A DNA stretch of 64,000 bases from Blautia coccoides (GCF_034355335.1 NZ_CP136422.1:933001-997000); one strand, 5' to 3'. Shown: positions 9,901-19,287, counted from the stretch's first letter. A program made the numbers and translations. Notes: a model not told the origin generated them from the letters alone.

Positions 9901-11250
9901 ATGTCTAAAAAGATCAGTATTTTTGAAAAAGTGTTGTACGGCTCCGGGGATATTGGACTGAACGCCATGTATACCTTGTTCAGCTCTTATGTGCTTTATT
10001 TTTACACAGACGTTATCGGTATGAATGCGGCGATCATCGGGTCTGTTATTCTGGCTTCTAAGATTTTTGACGGGATTTCAGATCTGATCGCGGGTCAATG
10101 GATCGACACGCATAAAGGAAAAGGAGGGCACTGCATTCCTATTCTGATGAAATGGAGTATACCCCTTGTTGTTACCAGCGTGCTGGTTTTCCTGGTTCCG
10201 GATACCAGTATTGCGGTGCGGGTATTGTTTGCGTTTGTGACCTATAACCTGTTCAATACGGTTATGTATACTTTTGTGGGACTGGCTCATAATACGCTGG
10301 CATCCTATGCCACAGATGATTCTGTATCCCGTTCCCAGATGCTCTGCTACAAGATGCTTTTTGCCGCTGCCACACAGATGGTCATGGCAAACGCTATTCT
10401 GCCGCTGGTGGATCTGTTCGGCGGTCAGAAATCCCAGGGTGCGTGGGTAAAGGCCAGTCTTGTATTCGGTCTTGTAGGCCTTGTTTTTCTGTATCTGAAT
10501 GCATTTTTTGTAAAAGAGCGCATTGACAATGAAGCTCAGCCGGAAAATATCCTTCAGAGTGTGAAAGTAGCGTTCCGCAATAAATACTGGCTGATGACAG
10601 TGGTGATACAGATCTGCTGTTCCCTTCAGCTCATGTTTAATCTTTCTATCTCTGTATATTATCTGCAGAATGTAGTGGGCAATCTGGCGCTGATGGGTAC
10701 CTACGTGACCTTATCCAATCTGCCGGGGGTAATAGTTATGATAGTGCTTCCAAGCTTTCTGCACAAAGTGTCAAAACGGAACCTGGCATTCATGGGTACT
10801 GTACTGTGCCTGGGTGCGCAGATCGTATTCTGTGCTGCCCCGAATCATAATATCAGTATTCTTCTTGGGACTGCTCTTGCCCGTGGTATTGGGTTTGCCT
10901 TTATTATGGGCCTGGTCAATGCCATGACAGGAGACACCATAGAGTACGGGGAATGGAAGACCGGTGTCCGTGTACAGGGTGTGCTGTTTTCCGCAAAATC
11001 CGTGTCCGAAAAGCTGGCACAGGGGATCTTGACTTCTGCATTTGGATTTTTCCTGACGGCTATCGGGTATGACGGACTGGCAGAAGTGCAGGCCGCGTCT
11101 GCGGTGACGGGGATAGATACCTTTTTCCGTTTTGTGCCTATTGGGGTTTATATCGTATTAATAGTTATTTTGATCTTCTACAGGCTGGACAGGGAATTTC
11201 CTTCCATCCAGAAAGAACTGGAGAGCCGCAGAGCTTCCAAAGCGCAGTAA
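9901..11250 (+). CDS. GPH-family sugar:cation symporter (MFS)
   Basis: 449 residues with about 12 membrane segments. The N-terminus (KVLYGSGDIGLNAMYTLFSSYVLYFYTDV) and the later GDTIEYGEWKTGVRVQG motif are characteristic of glycoside-pentoside-hexuronide:cation symporters such as MelB, XynB-type and YicJ. It would import oligosaccharides or glycosides with Na+ or H+. GGAGG lies upstream of the ATG. It forms an apparent operon with the preceding hydrolase. Confidence 0.92.
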   Translation: MSKKISIFEKVLYGSGDIGLNAMYTLFSSYVLYFYTDVIGMNAAIIGSVILASKIFDGISDLIAGQWIDTHKGKGGHCIPILMKWSIPLVVTSVLVFLVPDTSIAVRVLFAFVTYNLFNTVMYTFVGLAHNTLASYATDDSVSRSQMLCYKMLFAAATQMVMANAILPLVDLFGGQKSQGAWVKASLVFGLVGLVFLYLNAFFVKERIDNEAQPENILQSVKVAFRNKYWLMTVVIQICCSLQLMFNLSISVYYLQNVVGNLALMGTYVTLSNLPGVIVMIVLPSFLHKVSKRNLAFMGTVLCLGAQIVFCAAPNHNISILLGTALARGIGFAFIMGLVNAMTGDTIEYGEWKTGVRVQGVLFSAKSVSEKLAQGILTSAFGFFLTAIGYDGLAEVQAASAVTGIDTFFRFVPIGVYIVLIVILIFYRLDREFPSIQKELESRRASKAQ

Positions 11251-11254
11251 ATGT

Positions 11255-11292
11255 AAAGCAGCCGCCTATTATTTTTTGGGGGGCTGCTTTTT
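11255..11292 (+). terminator. Terminator after GPH symporter
   Basis: AAAGCAGCC pairs with GGCTGCTTT and the stem is followed by a T-run. Confidence 0.75.
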
Positions 11293-11348
11293 CTGCTTTT
11301 ACAGAGAGATTTGTGTATGCACCGGATTTAGTGATCTGCCGGAGTTAT

Positions 11349-11364
11349 CCTGTTTCCAAACAGG
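11349..11364. promoter_or_regulatory. Perfect 16-bp palindrome, possible operator
   Basis: CCTGTTT-cc-AAACAGG is a perfect 7+2+7 palindrome about 190 bp upstream of the HTH regulator gene at 11556, and is followed within 15 bp by a TATAAT. The spacing suits an operator. Which protein binds is unknown. Confidence 0.35.
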
Positions 11365-11555
11365 AAAGAGTTGATGTATAATAATATTGTTATCTGCACA
11401 TCAAAAGTGGGGATATAGTGCGGATCATGTGATGTAAAATACTTTTGACACACGTATTTACGGCTATGTAAAAGGACTTTGATAGAAATGATAGCCTAAA
11501 ACTCCTATACTGGATACAGGTCGAGAGAACAAATAAAAACGAGGAGGCAGAAACA

Positions 11556-12134
11556 TTGGAGCTGAATACGCAGATCAGGAAATATCGGGCAGGTATGAAA
11601 TTATCCCAGGAAGAATTGGCTGAAAAGGTATATGTAACCAGGCAGACGATTTCTAATTGGGAAAACGGAAAGAGTTATCCGGACATACACAGTCTGCTCC
11701 TACTAAGCTCATTATTTAATGTATCTCTGGATCAACTTATAAAAGGAGATATCGAGATAATGAAAGAAGAGATCAAAGAAGTGGAAATCAACAAACTGAA
11801 CCGGTATGGAACAATCTTTACAATTCTCTTAGTGGTTACGATCATTTCCGCAGTACCCCTTGTCCTGTGGTTTGATGTTTATGGGATGGCAGCCGGAGTT
11901 ATCCTGTTTGGTGTCACGATGTATTTTGCCCTGAAGGTAGAAAAGGTGAAAAAAGAAAATGATGTGCAAACCTACAAAGAAATCGTAGCTTTTACCGAGG
12001 GAAAGAGACTGGATGAAATTGATAAGATACAGGAGAGTGGAAAGAGGCTGTATCAGAAAATTTTGCTGGCACTCGGCAGTGCACTGATTGCTCTGGCAGT
12101 GTGTCTGCTGACAGCATGGCTGATCCTTCGTTAA
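11556..12134 (+). CDS. XRE-family HTH regulator with membrane segments
   Basis: 192 residues, TTG start with GAGGAGG 8 nt upstream. Residues 1-65 form a Cro/C1-type helix-turn-helix (LSQEELAEKVYVTRQTISNWENGKSYP, here spanning two helices), followed by a linker, two hydrophobic segments (about 87-125), a charged helix and a last membrane segment (about 168-190). Such membrane-anchored XRE proteins are common in Firmicutes and usually control a nearby transporter or themselves. The gene is alone between terminators. Confidence 0.85.
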   Translation: MELNTQIRKYRAGMKLSQEELAEKVYVTRQTISNWENGKSYPDIHSLLLLSSLFNVSLDQLIKGDIEIMKEEIKEVEINKLNRYGTIFTILLVVTIISAVPLVLWFDVYGMAAGVILFGVTMYFALKVEKVKKENDVQTYKEIVAFTEGKRLDEIDKIQESGKRLYQKILLALGSALIALAVCLLTAWLILR

Positions 12135-12143
12135 AATGTCTAT

Positions 12144-12204
12144 AAAGAGGCTGCCGCCCCAGATTGTATATGAAAATCCATGGGTGCGGAAGCCTCTTTT
12201 TTTA
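12144..12204. terminator. Bidirectional terminator between convergent genes
   Basis: AAAGAGGCTGCCGC pairs with GCGGAAGCCTCTTT (one mismatch) and is T-rich on the plus strand. It lies between the XRE gene (+) and the MerR-type gene (-). Confidence 0.7.
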
Positions 12205-12237
12205 TGATGAGAGGGAGTATCCCCGGCTTGTATATTA

Positions 12238-13470
12238 TTATTTTCCGGCATGATAAGGCATCAGATGCATATTCTCCCCCTTCACATGAAATCCAAATCC
12301 TAAATTGTTTCCCGAATCCGTCACGGCTCCGCAGTCCTCAAAATCCTTCAGACAAAAGCCTGCTTTTTCCAGGGAGGAAAGAAAATAATCCAGATGGAAG
12401 TTGCTGCTGCTACACTCAGGATATTGGCTCAGGAGAAGACGCATGGATTTCGGGGCGTTTTCAAAGTAGAAATAGGTGCCGATCAATTCCGCCCGGGCAG
12501 TCAGATAGGGAGCGATCCTTTCATATAAAAAAGTGTCATGATAAAAATTATGTTCATTTGCCGCAAAGAAATCAAGATGCACATCTATGCAGTTTTCCTT
12601 CAGCGGAAAACGGGTGCTGGAATCTGCCAGATACAGGATGTCCAGCTCCGGTTTCTGGCGTTCTATGAGGTGCTTGTACATGAGAAGTGTTTCCGGATAT
12701 TTGTCTATGACTATGTACAGGCTGTCTGTGGGTAGATGATCCAGATGGTTGTGCATAAAAAACCAGGCATTGATGTAAGTCTCCGCGATCACTTTTCCGT
12801 GCAGGCCGGTCTCCTCGATCTGTTTCAGCATCCAGTTATAGGAGCGCTGAAAGGTGCTGATCAGGGCAGGGGGAAGATCCTTGTAAAGCTCCCTGGTGAT
12901 ATCCGGAGTATCCTGCAGGTTTTCATTTTTGTTTGGTGTCATGAGGATGCCTGAGGAAATGTGGGCGCTGTAACCGCAGGTACAGGATAAGTTCCCTTTG
13001 TAGATAAAGCGCTGGTCCATTTCCACTTCAGACAGGGAGAGGGAACCTCCGCAGACAGGGCAGCGCAGAAGGGGCAGAGCCGAGAGAGGGACACCGGTAC
13101 TGTGCTGGGGGATGCTTTCACGGGCTTCCATGGATTTAATGTGTGAGTCCAGTTGTTCCAGTATCTGCTGTTTGCGCCCGACCTCCTTTTGGCAGAAGTC
13201 ACGTTTCCCCTTGAAGATCTCTTTCAGTTCTTCCATATCCTGCGGGTCCGCCAATCCTGAGATGCGTTTCAGGGACAGTATGACGTGGATCTCCCGCAGA
13301 GAAAAATCCAGCTCTTTTAAGCCAAGGATCCACTCCAGATCCCTGACAGTCTGTTCGTCAAATACATATTGCCCCCTTGGTTTGGGAGGAACCAACAGCC
13401 CGTAATTGATATAATAGTAGATGTTATCCACAGAAATGTTGTATTTTTCTGATACTTTTCCTATGCGCAC
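12238..13470 (-). CDS. MerR-family regulator fused to a zinc-ribbon and methyltransferase-like region
   Basis: 410 residues. N-terminus is a MerR winged helix (RIGKVSEKYNISVDNIYYYINYGLLVPPK; effector helix with NISV in place of the usual sequence), a coiled helix (about 85-120), then two Cys pairs, CPVCGG and CTCGYSAHISSG, forming a zinc ribbon like that of 23S rRNA methyltransferase RlmA. The remaining ~230 residues have the strand-helix pattern of a SAM-dependent methyltransferase, but no clear G-x-G-x-G motif is seen. Function is therefore uncertain: a sensor derived from an enzyme is possible. It is divergent from hisD. Confidence 0.75.
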   Translation of the reverse strand: MRIGKVSEKYNISVDNIYYYINYGLLVPPKPRGQYVFDEQTVRDLEWILGLKELDFSLREIHVILSLKRISGLADPQDMEELKEIFKGKRDFCQKEVGRKQQILEQLDSHIKSMEARESIPQHSTGVPLSALPLLRCPVCGGSLSLSEVEMDQRFIYKGNLSCTCGYSAHISSGILMTPNKNENLQDTPDITRELYKDLPPALISTFQRSYNWMLKQIEETGLHGKVIAETYINAWFFMHNHLDHLPTDSLYIVIDKYPETLLMYKHLIERQKPELDILYLADSSTRFPLKENCIDVHLDFFAANEHNFYHDTFLYERIAPYLTARAELIGTYFYFENAPKSMRLLLSQYPECSSSNFHLDYFLSSLEKAGFCLKDFEDCGAVTDSGNNLGFGFHVKGENMHLMPYHAGK

Positions 13471-13518
13471 AGCCCTGTACCTCCTGAAAAATCCATATTC
13501 GTTTCATGGCTAAGATAC

Positions 13519-13539
13519 ACTCCGGGAAAAACACGGAGT
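13519..13539. promoter_or_regulatory. Inverted repeat in the MerR/hisD divergent region
   Basis: ACTCCG-N9-CGGAGT is a perfect inverted repeat in the 227-bp divergent spacer, 49 bp upstream of the MerR-type start. MerR proteins bind dyads of this kind near their own promoters, so an autoregulatory operator is plausible. Confidence 0.35.
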
Positions 13540-13697
13540 TATTTACTTTGATTTATACTAGCATAAATCTGGAGTATACTCAAGGTTTGTGGCATTTTTT
13601 TAAAAAACAGGATATTGACCTAAAGCGGACTCTATGATTTATTATGGTATCACGATAAAGAGAAAATATGGAATTTGTATAAAGTGAGGTATGGATC

Positions 13698-14975
13698 ATG
13701 AAAATATTAAAAAAAGCCCAGGTGAGAACCGAGGAGGACAGAAAAGAATTGTCCCGTATGGTACAGGAGATTATTGATAATGTACGGGCAAACAAAGATG
13801 AAGCGCTCAGGGAGTACAGCAGAAAATTTGACCAGTGTGAAAGAACCTCCCTGCGTGTTTCAAAGGAGGAGATCAGAGAGGCTTATATGCAGCTTTCCTC
13901 CCAGGAAGTCGCAGATTTAAAGGCAGCGGCATCCAATATACAGGCATTTGCCAGGGCACAGAGAGAGACTGTGAAGCCACTTGAAAACTTTAGCCCCATG
14001 CCGGGAATTTTTCTGGGACACAGGATCATTCCTGTAAAATCCTGCTGCTGTTACGTGCCGGGAGGAAATTACCCCCTTTATTCTACGGCACTGATGCTGA
14101 TCATTCCCGCCAGGACTGCAGGGGTGGAGCGTGTGACGGCATGTTCACCGGTAATGAAAGGCACGGGAAAGATCAATCCCAAGACACTGGCTGCCATGGA
14201 TATTGCAGGCGTGGATGAAATTTACGCGGTGGGCGGGGCACAGGCCATTGCCGCATTTTCTTACGGGACCGATGTTATCGCGCCGGTGGATATGATCGTA
14301 GGGCCGGGCAACCGCTTTGTGACAGAGGCCAAGCGACAGTGTTACGGCCAGGTGGGCATCGACTTTGTGGCCGGTCCCAGCGAGGTGCTTGTGATCGCTG
14401 ACGGCAGCGGCACACCGGAGATCGTGGCAGCGGACCTATTGGCACAGTCTGAACATGATGTCAATGCAAAGGGCATGGTAGTCACCACGGACGAGGCATT
14501 CGGCAAGGCAGTGATGGCGGCAGTGGAAAAAGAGCTGGAGCTGTTGGAGACAGCAGATATTGCGAAAAAATCATGGGAGACATACGGAGAGGTGGTTGTG
14601 GTATCTGACCTTGAGGAGGCAGTGAACATAGTAAATGAATATGCGCCGGAACATTTGGAACTGAATGTGAAAAATCCTGATGCTCTGATTCCCGGACTTT
14701 GTAATTATGGTTCTCTGTTTATAGGAGAAAATACAGCGGAGGTGTTCGGAGACTATGCATCCGGTACCAACCATACGCTACCCACACTGAAAGCGGCCCG
14801 TTATACAGGCGGCGTATGGGTGGGAACCTTTTTGAAAACATGTACACAGCAGAGTATGACTCCTGAGGCTATGAGAAATATTGCTCCTCTGGTGTCCAGG
14901 CTGGCTGATGGAGAGGGACTGAAAGGCCACAAGCAGGCTGCTGATATTCGTTTTTCAGAGGGAAAGCAGGAGTAA
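13698..14975 (+). CDS. hisD: Histidinol dehydrogenase homologue
   Basis: 425 residues, the usual length for HisD, a zinc enzyme that oxidises L-histidinol to histidine with NAD. Seen: GGAQAIAAFSYGT, the zinc-ligand region AQSEHDVNAK, FGDYASGTNHTLPT and the C-terminal EGLKGHKQAADIRF. No other his gene is near; instead an APC permease follows 29 bp downstream in the same direction. Stand-alone HisD relatives can act on other alcohols (for example sulfopropanediol dehydrogenase HpsN), so the biosynthetic role is not certain. The divergent MerR-type gene may regulate it. Confidence 0.88.
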   Translation: MKILKKAQVRTEEDRKELSRMVQEIIDNVRANKDEALREYSRKFDQCERTSLRVSKEEIREAYMQLSSQEVADLKAAASNIQAFARAQRETVKPLENFSPMPGIFLGHRIIPVKSCCCYVPGGNYPLYSTALMLIIPARTAGVERVTACSPVMKGTGKINPKTLAAMDIAGVDEIYAVGGAQAIAAFSYGTDVIAPVDMIVGPGNRFVTEAKRQCYGQVGIDFVAGPSEVLVIADGSGTPEIVAADLLAQSEHDVNAKGMVVTTDEAFGKAVMAAVEKELELLETADIAKKSWETYGEVVVVSDLEEAVNIVNEYAPEHLELNVKNPDALIPGLCNYGSLFIGENTAEVFGDYASGTNHTLPTLKAARYTGGVWVGTFLKTCTQQSMTPEAMRNIAPLVSRLADGEGLKGHKQAADIRFSEGKQE

Positions 14976-15004
14976 ATTGACAGAACAAAGAGGGAGAGAG
15001 AACA

Positions 15005-16492
15005 ATGAGTGATCAGAATACAAATACTTTGAAAAGAACCTTTGGGATGAAGGAAGCAGTCACGATCACAGTGGGGACCGTGGTCGGCGTGGGCCTGTTC
15101 ACCACAGGCGCCAATGTGGTGGGCGGCCTGGGACCTGCGGTCATTCTGGCTACATTTGTGGCAATGCTTATCAGTATTTATCCGGCACTGCTGTATGCGG
15201 AGATGGGGTCTGCGCTTCCCTACGCCGGAGGTACATATCAGTATGCGTCCCTGGGTATAGGAAAACCTATGGGAATGCTTGCAGGGTGGAACTTTATTAT
15301 TTCTCTGGTAGCCGTTACCAGCGGGGAGGCACTGGCCTTCAGCTTTTACTTCAAGACCTTCTTCTCTGCGCTGGGCATTGATCTACCTGTGAGTGACCGT
15401 GTGGTTGCCACCGTGGTGGTGATAGTGTTCATTATTACAAATGTCCGTGGTGTGGAGATGACCGGAAGGCTTCAGAACGGATTTATGTTCTTTTTTTGGG
15501 GCGTGGCAGTCATCTGGTTTTTGACCATGATCCCCAATGTGAATATGCCTAACTTCGTGAAGTTACCTGATTTTATTGCCCAGTCTACCCCGCTTGGTTT
15601 TATTGCATCAGTCAGTATGATATGGTGGTGTTTTGCGGGATTTGAGACCTGCTGCGCCATGGGTGAGGAAATCAAATATCCGCAGATCAACATTCCGCGT
15701 GCCCTGTTTCTCGCACCGTTTATTGTGTTTGCAGTCAATGCGGCATTCCAGTGGTTCCTGGTGGGAATCGTACCCACAGAGCAGATAGCCACATTATCCA
15801 CAGCCAGCGCACCTTTTGCGGAGGCTATGAAAACAGCGGGTATTCTTGGATTTCCATTGATCCTTTTGGCAGCGGGAATTGCATTCGGCGGTGATTTCTC
15901 AACACTGAACGCCAGTATTGCCGTGCCGCCCAGATATCTGTTTACCATGGCACGTGACGGGGCTATGCCGAAGGTATTTGCTAAGGTTCATCCGAAATAT
16001 AAGACACCTTATATTTCCATCATTGTCCTTGGCCTGCTTTCCGCTTTTTTGATCGCATCCAACTCCATGATCTACATAGCATCCGTGAGTCTATTCGCAG
16101 ATCTGTTCTACTATGTGATCGGTATTGCAGCCTCTTTTGGGCTTCGTAAGAAACACCCTGATTTAAAACGGCCTTTTAAGGCTCCGGGAATCATGATCGG
16201 GGCGCCCATCAGCGTGATCATCTACCTTGTCATGATGACACAGCTTGACAAAGAAGCGCTGGTGACAGGTGTTATCTGGTGTGTATTGGGGCTGATCATA
16301 TATGCTTTCTGCTGGAAACGTTATCAGAGTGATGAGACGAAGGAAGTCAACCGCCTGATCATGGAGGAAGAAATCCCCACACCTCAGGAGAGACAGAAGA
16401 TGGATAAAGAATTTAAAATTTGGAGGACTGTGGTGATATGTGCTGTTGTCATTGCTGCGGCGGCGTATGTGATACCGTTTATTGTGGTGTAA
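15005..16492 (+). CDS. APC-superfamily amino-acid permease
   Basis: 495 residues with about 12 hydrophobic segments and the family signature near the N-terminus (TVGTVVGVGLFTTGANVVGGLGP, the first unwound helix). GGGAGAGAG lies ahead of the ATG. It is 29 bp downstream of the hisD homologue and probably in its operon, which suggests its substrate is related to the dehydrogenase's. The C-terminus ends in a membrane segment after a charged loop (EEEIPTPQERQKMDKE). Confidence 0.88.
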   Translation: MSDQNTNTLKRTFGMKEAVTITVGTVVGVGLFTTGANVVGGLGPAVILATFVAMLISIYPALLYAEMGSALPYAGGTYQYASLGIGKPMGMLAGWNFIISLVAVTSGEALAFSFYFKTFFSALGIDLPVSDRVVATVVVIVFIITNVRGVEMTGRLQNGFMFFFWGVAVIWFLTMIPNVNMPNFVKLPDFIAQSTPLGFIASVSMIWWCFAGFETCCAMGEEIKYPQINIPRALFLAPFIVFAVNAAFQWFLVGIVPTEQIATLSTASAPFAEAMKTAGILGFPLILLAAGIAFGGDFSTLNASIAVPPRYLFTMARDGAMPKVFAKVHPKYKTPYISIIVLGLLSAFLIASNSMIYIASVSLFADLFYYVIGIAASFGLRKKHPDLKRPFKAPGIMIGAPISVIIYLVMMTQLDKEALVTGVIWCVLGLIIYAFCWKRYQSDETKEVNRLIMEEEIPTPQERQKMDKEFKIWRTVVICAVVIAAAAYVIPFIVV

Positions 16493-16540
16493 GGTATTTG
16501 TAGGGGAACAATATTGTTTAATATGAGTATGGTTTTTGAA

Positions 16541-16582
16541 AGCCGGTATGGATTGAGAATATGATCTGTACCGGCTGTTTTT
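16541..16582 (+). terminator. Terminator after hisD-permease unit
   Basis: AGCCGGTA pairs with TACCGGCT around a 20-nt loop, followed by GTTTTTA. Confidence 0.65.
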
Positions 16583-17000
16583 ACTTACCGGGATCCGAGT
16601 GCTTCTGGGGGGAGTCTATGGCAAATAGAGACAAATTTAAACGGTTTGAAACCGGCAGATTTTGTATTATATCACGAAAAACAGAATGTATGTTCGATTT
16701 GCATTGAGGGTAATTGCAAAGTGTGATAAACTATGTCTATGAAAGAATAATTCTTATAACAAAACAGGCATTCTTTAAATTGTTGTCCGTATCTTGTAAA
16801 GCAGCAGTAATTCTGATACTGTTTATATAATGATTCGGCAAATCTGCGTGTATACCGGGCTGACGATAGGACGGCCCCTTGTGGAAAAGGCACTGCAGCA
16901 GGTAGGTTTTCAGTGCTAAAGGCGGTTTCGCATGAGTTTTAGTCTGTGACTGTGAAGGTATGGAACAGTTACCTGTTCCTGATATACGGGAGGGTGGAAT
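16583..17000. other. Non-coding spacer before the AlbA-type gene
   Basis: I see no credible gene in this stretch; the only open frame (on the minus strand) has no ribosome site or recognisable product. It contains one copy of a dispersed palindromic repeat at 16946-16972 and ends with GGGAGGGTGG just before the ATG at 17001. Confidence 0.5.
16946..16972. repeat. Dispersed palindromic repeat, copy 1
   Basis: GTGACTGT and ACAGTTAC arms flank GAAGGTATGGA. It shares the core ACTGTGAAGGTA and the AACAG-TACCTG end with the copy at 23481. Confidence 0.5.
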
Positions 17001-18590
17001 ATGACAATCGAAGAAATTTATTCCGGTGAATCAAAAAATTTGGAATTTAAACAGGAGGTTCCGGCCAGAAGTGAGCGGTATATGAAGACAGTTGTTGCCT
17101 TTGCCAACACGGCGGGCGGCAGGCTGATTTTTGGTATTGAGGACGGAACGCACCAAATTTTAGGGGTGCCGCCCGAAACTGTTTTTCAGGACATGGACAG
17201 TATTACCAACGCTATTTGTGATAGTTGTACGCCCATGATCATTCCTGATATTACCTTGCAGACAGTAGAAGATAAGACATTGATCGTGGTGCAGATCTAT
17301 CCTGGCGGACAGCGGCCATATTATATTACATCATTGGGGAAAGAAGCCGGGACATATGTCAGGATTGCAGGAACTTCACGGCCGGCGGACAGCTATCTTC
17401 TGCGGGAGTTGGAGTTTGAGGGGATGAACCGGTGTTTTGATCAGACTTATGCAGCTCCCCGCCTGGTGGGAGATACGCAGATTGAGGCGCTGTGCAGTTC
17501 TATGAGAGAGTACGCGCTGAAGATGTGCAGTACGGAGAATGAAAGAGCAGCAGTGAAGACAGTGACTAAAAGTAATCTGCTGTCCTGGGGGATATTGACG
17601 GAAAAGGAAGGGAAAATATTACCTACCAATGCTTTTGTGCTGCTGACCGACAATGATTTTTTGCAGGCGAAGATACAATGTGCCGTGTTCAAAGGTACAA
17701 CGAGGGGTGAGTTCCTGGAACGGCGTGATTACACAGGGCCTATTTATAAACAAATTGATGATGCTTATAATTTTGTCCTGCGCAATATACGTTATGGGGC
17801 AAGATATTCAGGGCTATACAGAGTGGATGACTATGAACTGCCGATCATCTGTATCCGTGAGATCATTGCTAATGCAGTGACACACAGGAGTTATCTGAAT
17901 CCCGGATGCGTGCAGGTTGCCATATATGATGACCGTTTGGAGGTTACATCTCCGGGTATGCTGTTTGGCGGATTAACCCTTGCTCAGATGAGAGAGGGAT
18001 ATTCCCGACCGAGAAACAGAGCAGTTGCCAATGCATTTACGTATATGAAGATCATCGAACAGTGGGGCAGCGGCGTGCCCAAAATGTTGAAGGCATGCAG
18101 GGAGTTCGGAGTGGGCGAACCTGAATTTTTGGAATCGGGAATGGATTTCCGTGTAAATCTGTATCGGGAATCAGCAGATCTATTAAATGCTTCTTTTATA
18201 ATGGAAAGACTTCCGGTATATGGAACAAAAAGACAGAACGAAAAAAGGGAATTTATGGATCGAGCGGCTGAACATACTACCCAAACTTTTAAAAACACTA
18301 CCCAAACGGTATGGATTCCTACCCAAACAATGCAGAATCCCACCCAAGAGGAAAGAAAAACTACCCAAACTGCGCCACTGAATATGTCTGTCTATGATAA
18401 ACAGCTATTGCGGGCAGTTGAGAACAATCCATTTATCTCTCAGAGAGAACTGGCTAGAGAACTGCACTGGAATGTAGACCGGGTGAAGTATTATATGAAG
18501 AAGTGGAAAGACAAGGGAGGTCTTCGCCATGTGGGCAGCAGTCACAAAGGATACTGGGAGGTGTTAGTACGAATAGAAGAAAAGGCATGA
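17001..18590 (+). CDS. AlbA/Schlafen-type ATP-binding transcriptional regulator
   Basis: 529 residues. N-terminal AlbA_2-type domain (ESKNLEFKQEVP, then AFANTAGGRLIFGIEDG), a middle region with the REIIANAVTHRSYL motif and PGMLFGGLT of the HATPase_c_4 fold, a low-complexity linker (about 418-458) of five 7-residue TTQT/PTQ repeats, and a C-terminal winged helix (NPFISQRELARELHWNVDRVKYY). Such proteins are annotated as RecG-like or DNA-binding regulators; they are widespread and of largely unknown role. It stands alone, with a terminator shared with the convergent psiE-like gene. Confidence 0.85.
   Translation: MTIEEIYSGESKNLEFKQEVPARSERYMKTVVAFANTAGGRLIFGIEDGTHQILGVPPETVFQDMDSITNAICDSCTPMIIPDITLQTVEDKTLIVVQIYPGGQRPYYITSLGKEAGTYVRIAGTSRPADSYLLRELEFEGMNRCFDQTYAAPRLVGDTQIEALCSSMREYALKMCSTENERAAVKTVTKSNLLSWGILTEKEGKILPTNAFVLLTDNDFLQAKIQCAVFKGTTRGEFLERRDYTGPIYKQIDDAYNFVLRNIRYGARYSGLYRVDDYELPIICIREIIANAVTHRSYLNPGCVQVAIYDDRLEVTSPGMLFGGLTLAQMREGYSRPRNRAVANAFTYMKIIEQWGSGVPKMLKACREFGVGEPEFLESGMDFRVNLYRESADLLNASFIMERLPVYGTKRQNEKREFMDRAAEHTTQTFKNTTQTVWIPTQTMQNPTQEERKTTQTAPLNMSVYDKQLLRAVENNPFISQRELARELHWNVDRVKYYMKKWKDKGGLRHVGSSHKGYWEVLVRIEEKA
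18277..18370 (+). repeat. Five in-gene 21-bp repeats (CTACCCAAAC core)
   Basis: Units start at 18277, 18298, 18319, 18340 and 18361, exactly 21 nt apart. The fourth is degenerate (CCACCCAAGA). They encode a 7-residue period TTQTxxx in the linker of the AlbA-type protein. Confidence 0.85.
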
Positions 18591-18593
18591 AAT

Positions 18594-18627
18594 CAGCCGC
18601 AGAGCACAAGAGCTAAGCGGCTGTAGT
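18594..18627. terminator. Bidirectional terminator
   Basis: CAGCCGC pairs with GCGGCTG around a 16-nt loop, with a short T-run on the plus side; it lies between convergent genes. Confidence 0.6.
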
Positions 18628-18628
18628 T

Positions 18629-19033
18629 TTACAACTTATCGTAAATTTTTTCCTTGTCATCTGTTGATTTGAGCAGCAGATATTTACGGACAGCAAATAT
18701 AATAGCTATGGATATAATTCCGATCAGGGTATCGATCATATCAAGGTGTTCCACGATCATCTGTCTGGCAATGGCAAACATGAGCACCTCCAGCAGGTTT
18801 TCCGCTGTATGTTTTGCCAGCATCTTTACGAACTCCACACCAATGATCAGTGTCAGGATATTGCCCAGAAATTCGTTGAACTGACTGGCTTTTATACTGA
18901 GCAGGGGGATACTGATGAAGTTATAGATCATAGGTATGATCAGGACAATGATAACCATCAGCATGATTGCCGACAGAGCAATCTCAGTATACCGGGAAAT
19001 TGCGTAAATCAATTCATTTAATTTTTTCTTCAT
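18629..19033 (-). CDS. PsiE-like integral membrane protein
   Basis: 134 residues with four hydrophobic segments. The order ISRYTEIALSAIMLMVIIVLI, a second segment around residues 45-65 (FLGNILTLIIGVEFVKMLAKH), then RQMIVEHLDMIDTLIGIISIAIIFAVRKYLL matches the phosphate-starvation-inducible PsiE family, whose biochemical role is not known. It is monocistronic and convergent with the AlbA-type gene. Confidence 0.75.
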   Translation of the reverse strand: MKKKLNELIYAISRYTEIALSAIMLMVIIVLIIPMIYNFISIPLLSIKASQFNEFLGNILTLIIGVEFVKMLAKHTAENLLEVLMFAIARQMIVEHLDMIDTLIGIISIAIIFAVRKYLLLKSTDDKEKIYDKL

Positions 19034-19287
19034 ACTTATCTCCGTTTCTTCTATACTATTGTTTTAAAATCTGTGATCAACACATTCTCGTTTTTCACAT
19101 TTTAACATAAAATACAGGAGGAGCAAAGAAAATCTGCAAAAAATAACGAAATATTCCTAAGAAAATCCGGATACTTCATTGCTTTGACGTGATAAATATG
19201 ATAAGATAGGAAGCACAGACAGCTTTGCGGGGAGGCAGCAGGTTTCCCTGAAATGGATGAGGGCTGAGAAATGAAGGGAAGAGAGTT

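Noticed and set aside
13698..14975. Histidine biosynthesis operon
   Set aside because: Only hisD is present; neighbours are a permease and a regulator.
19180..19215. TTGACG as a -35 box for paaK
   Set aside because: No acceptable -10 at 16-18 nt spacing.
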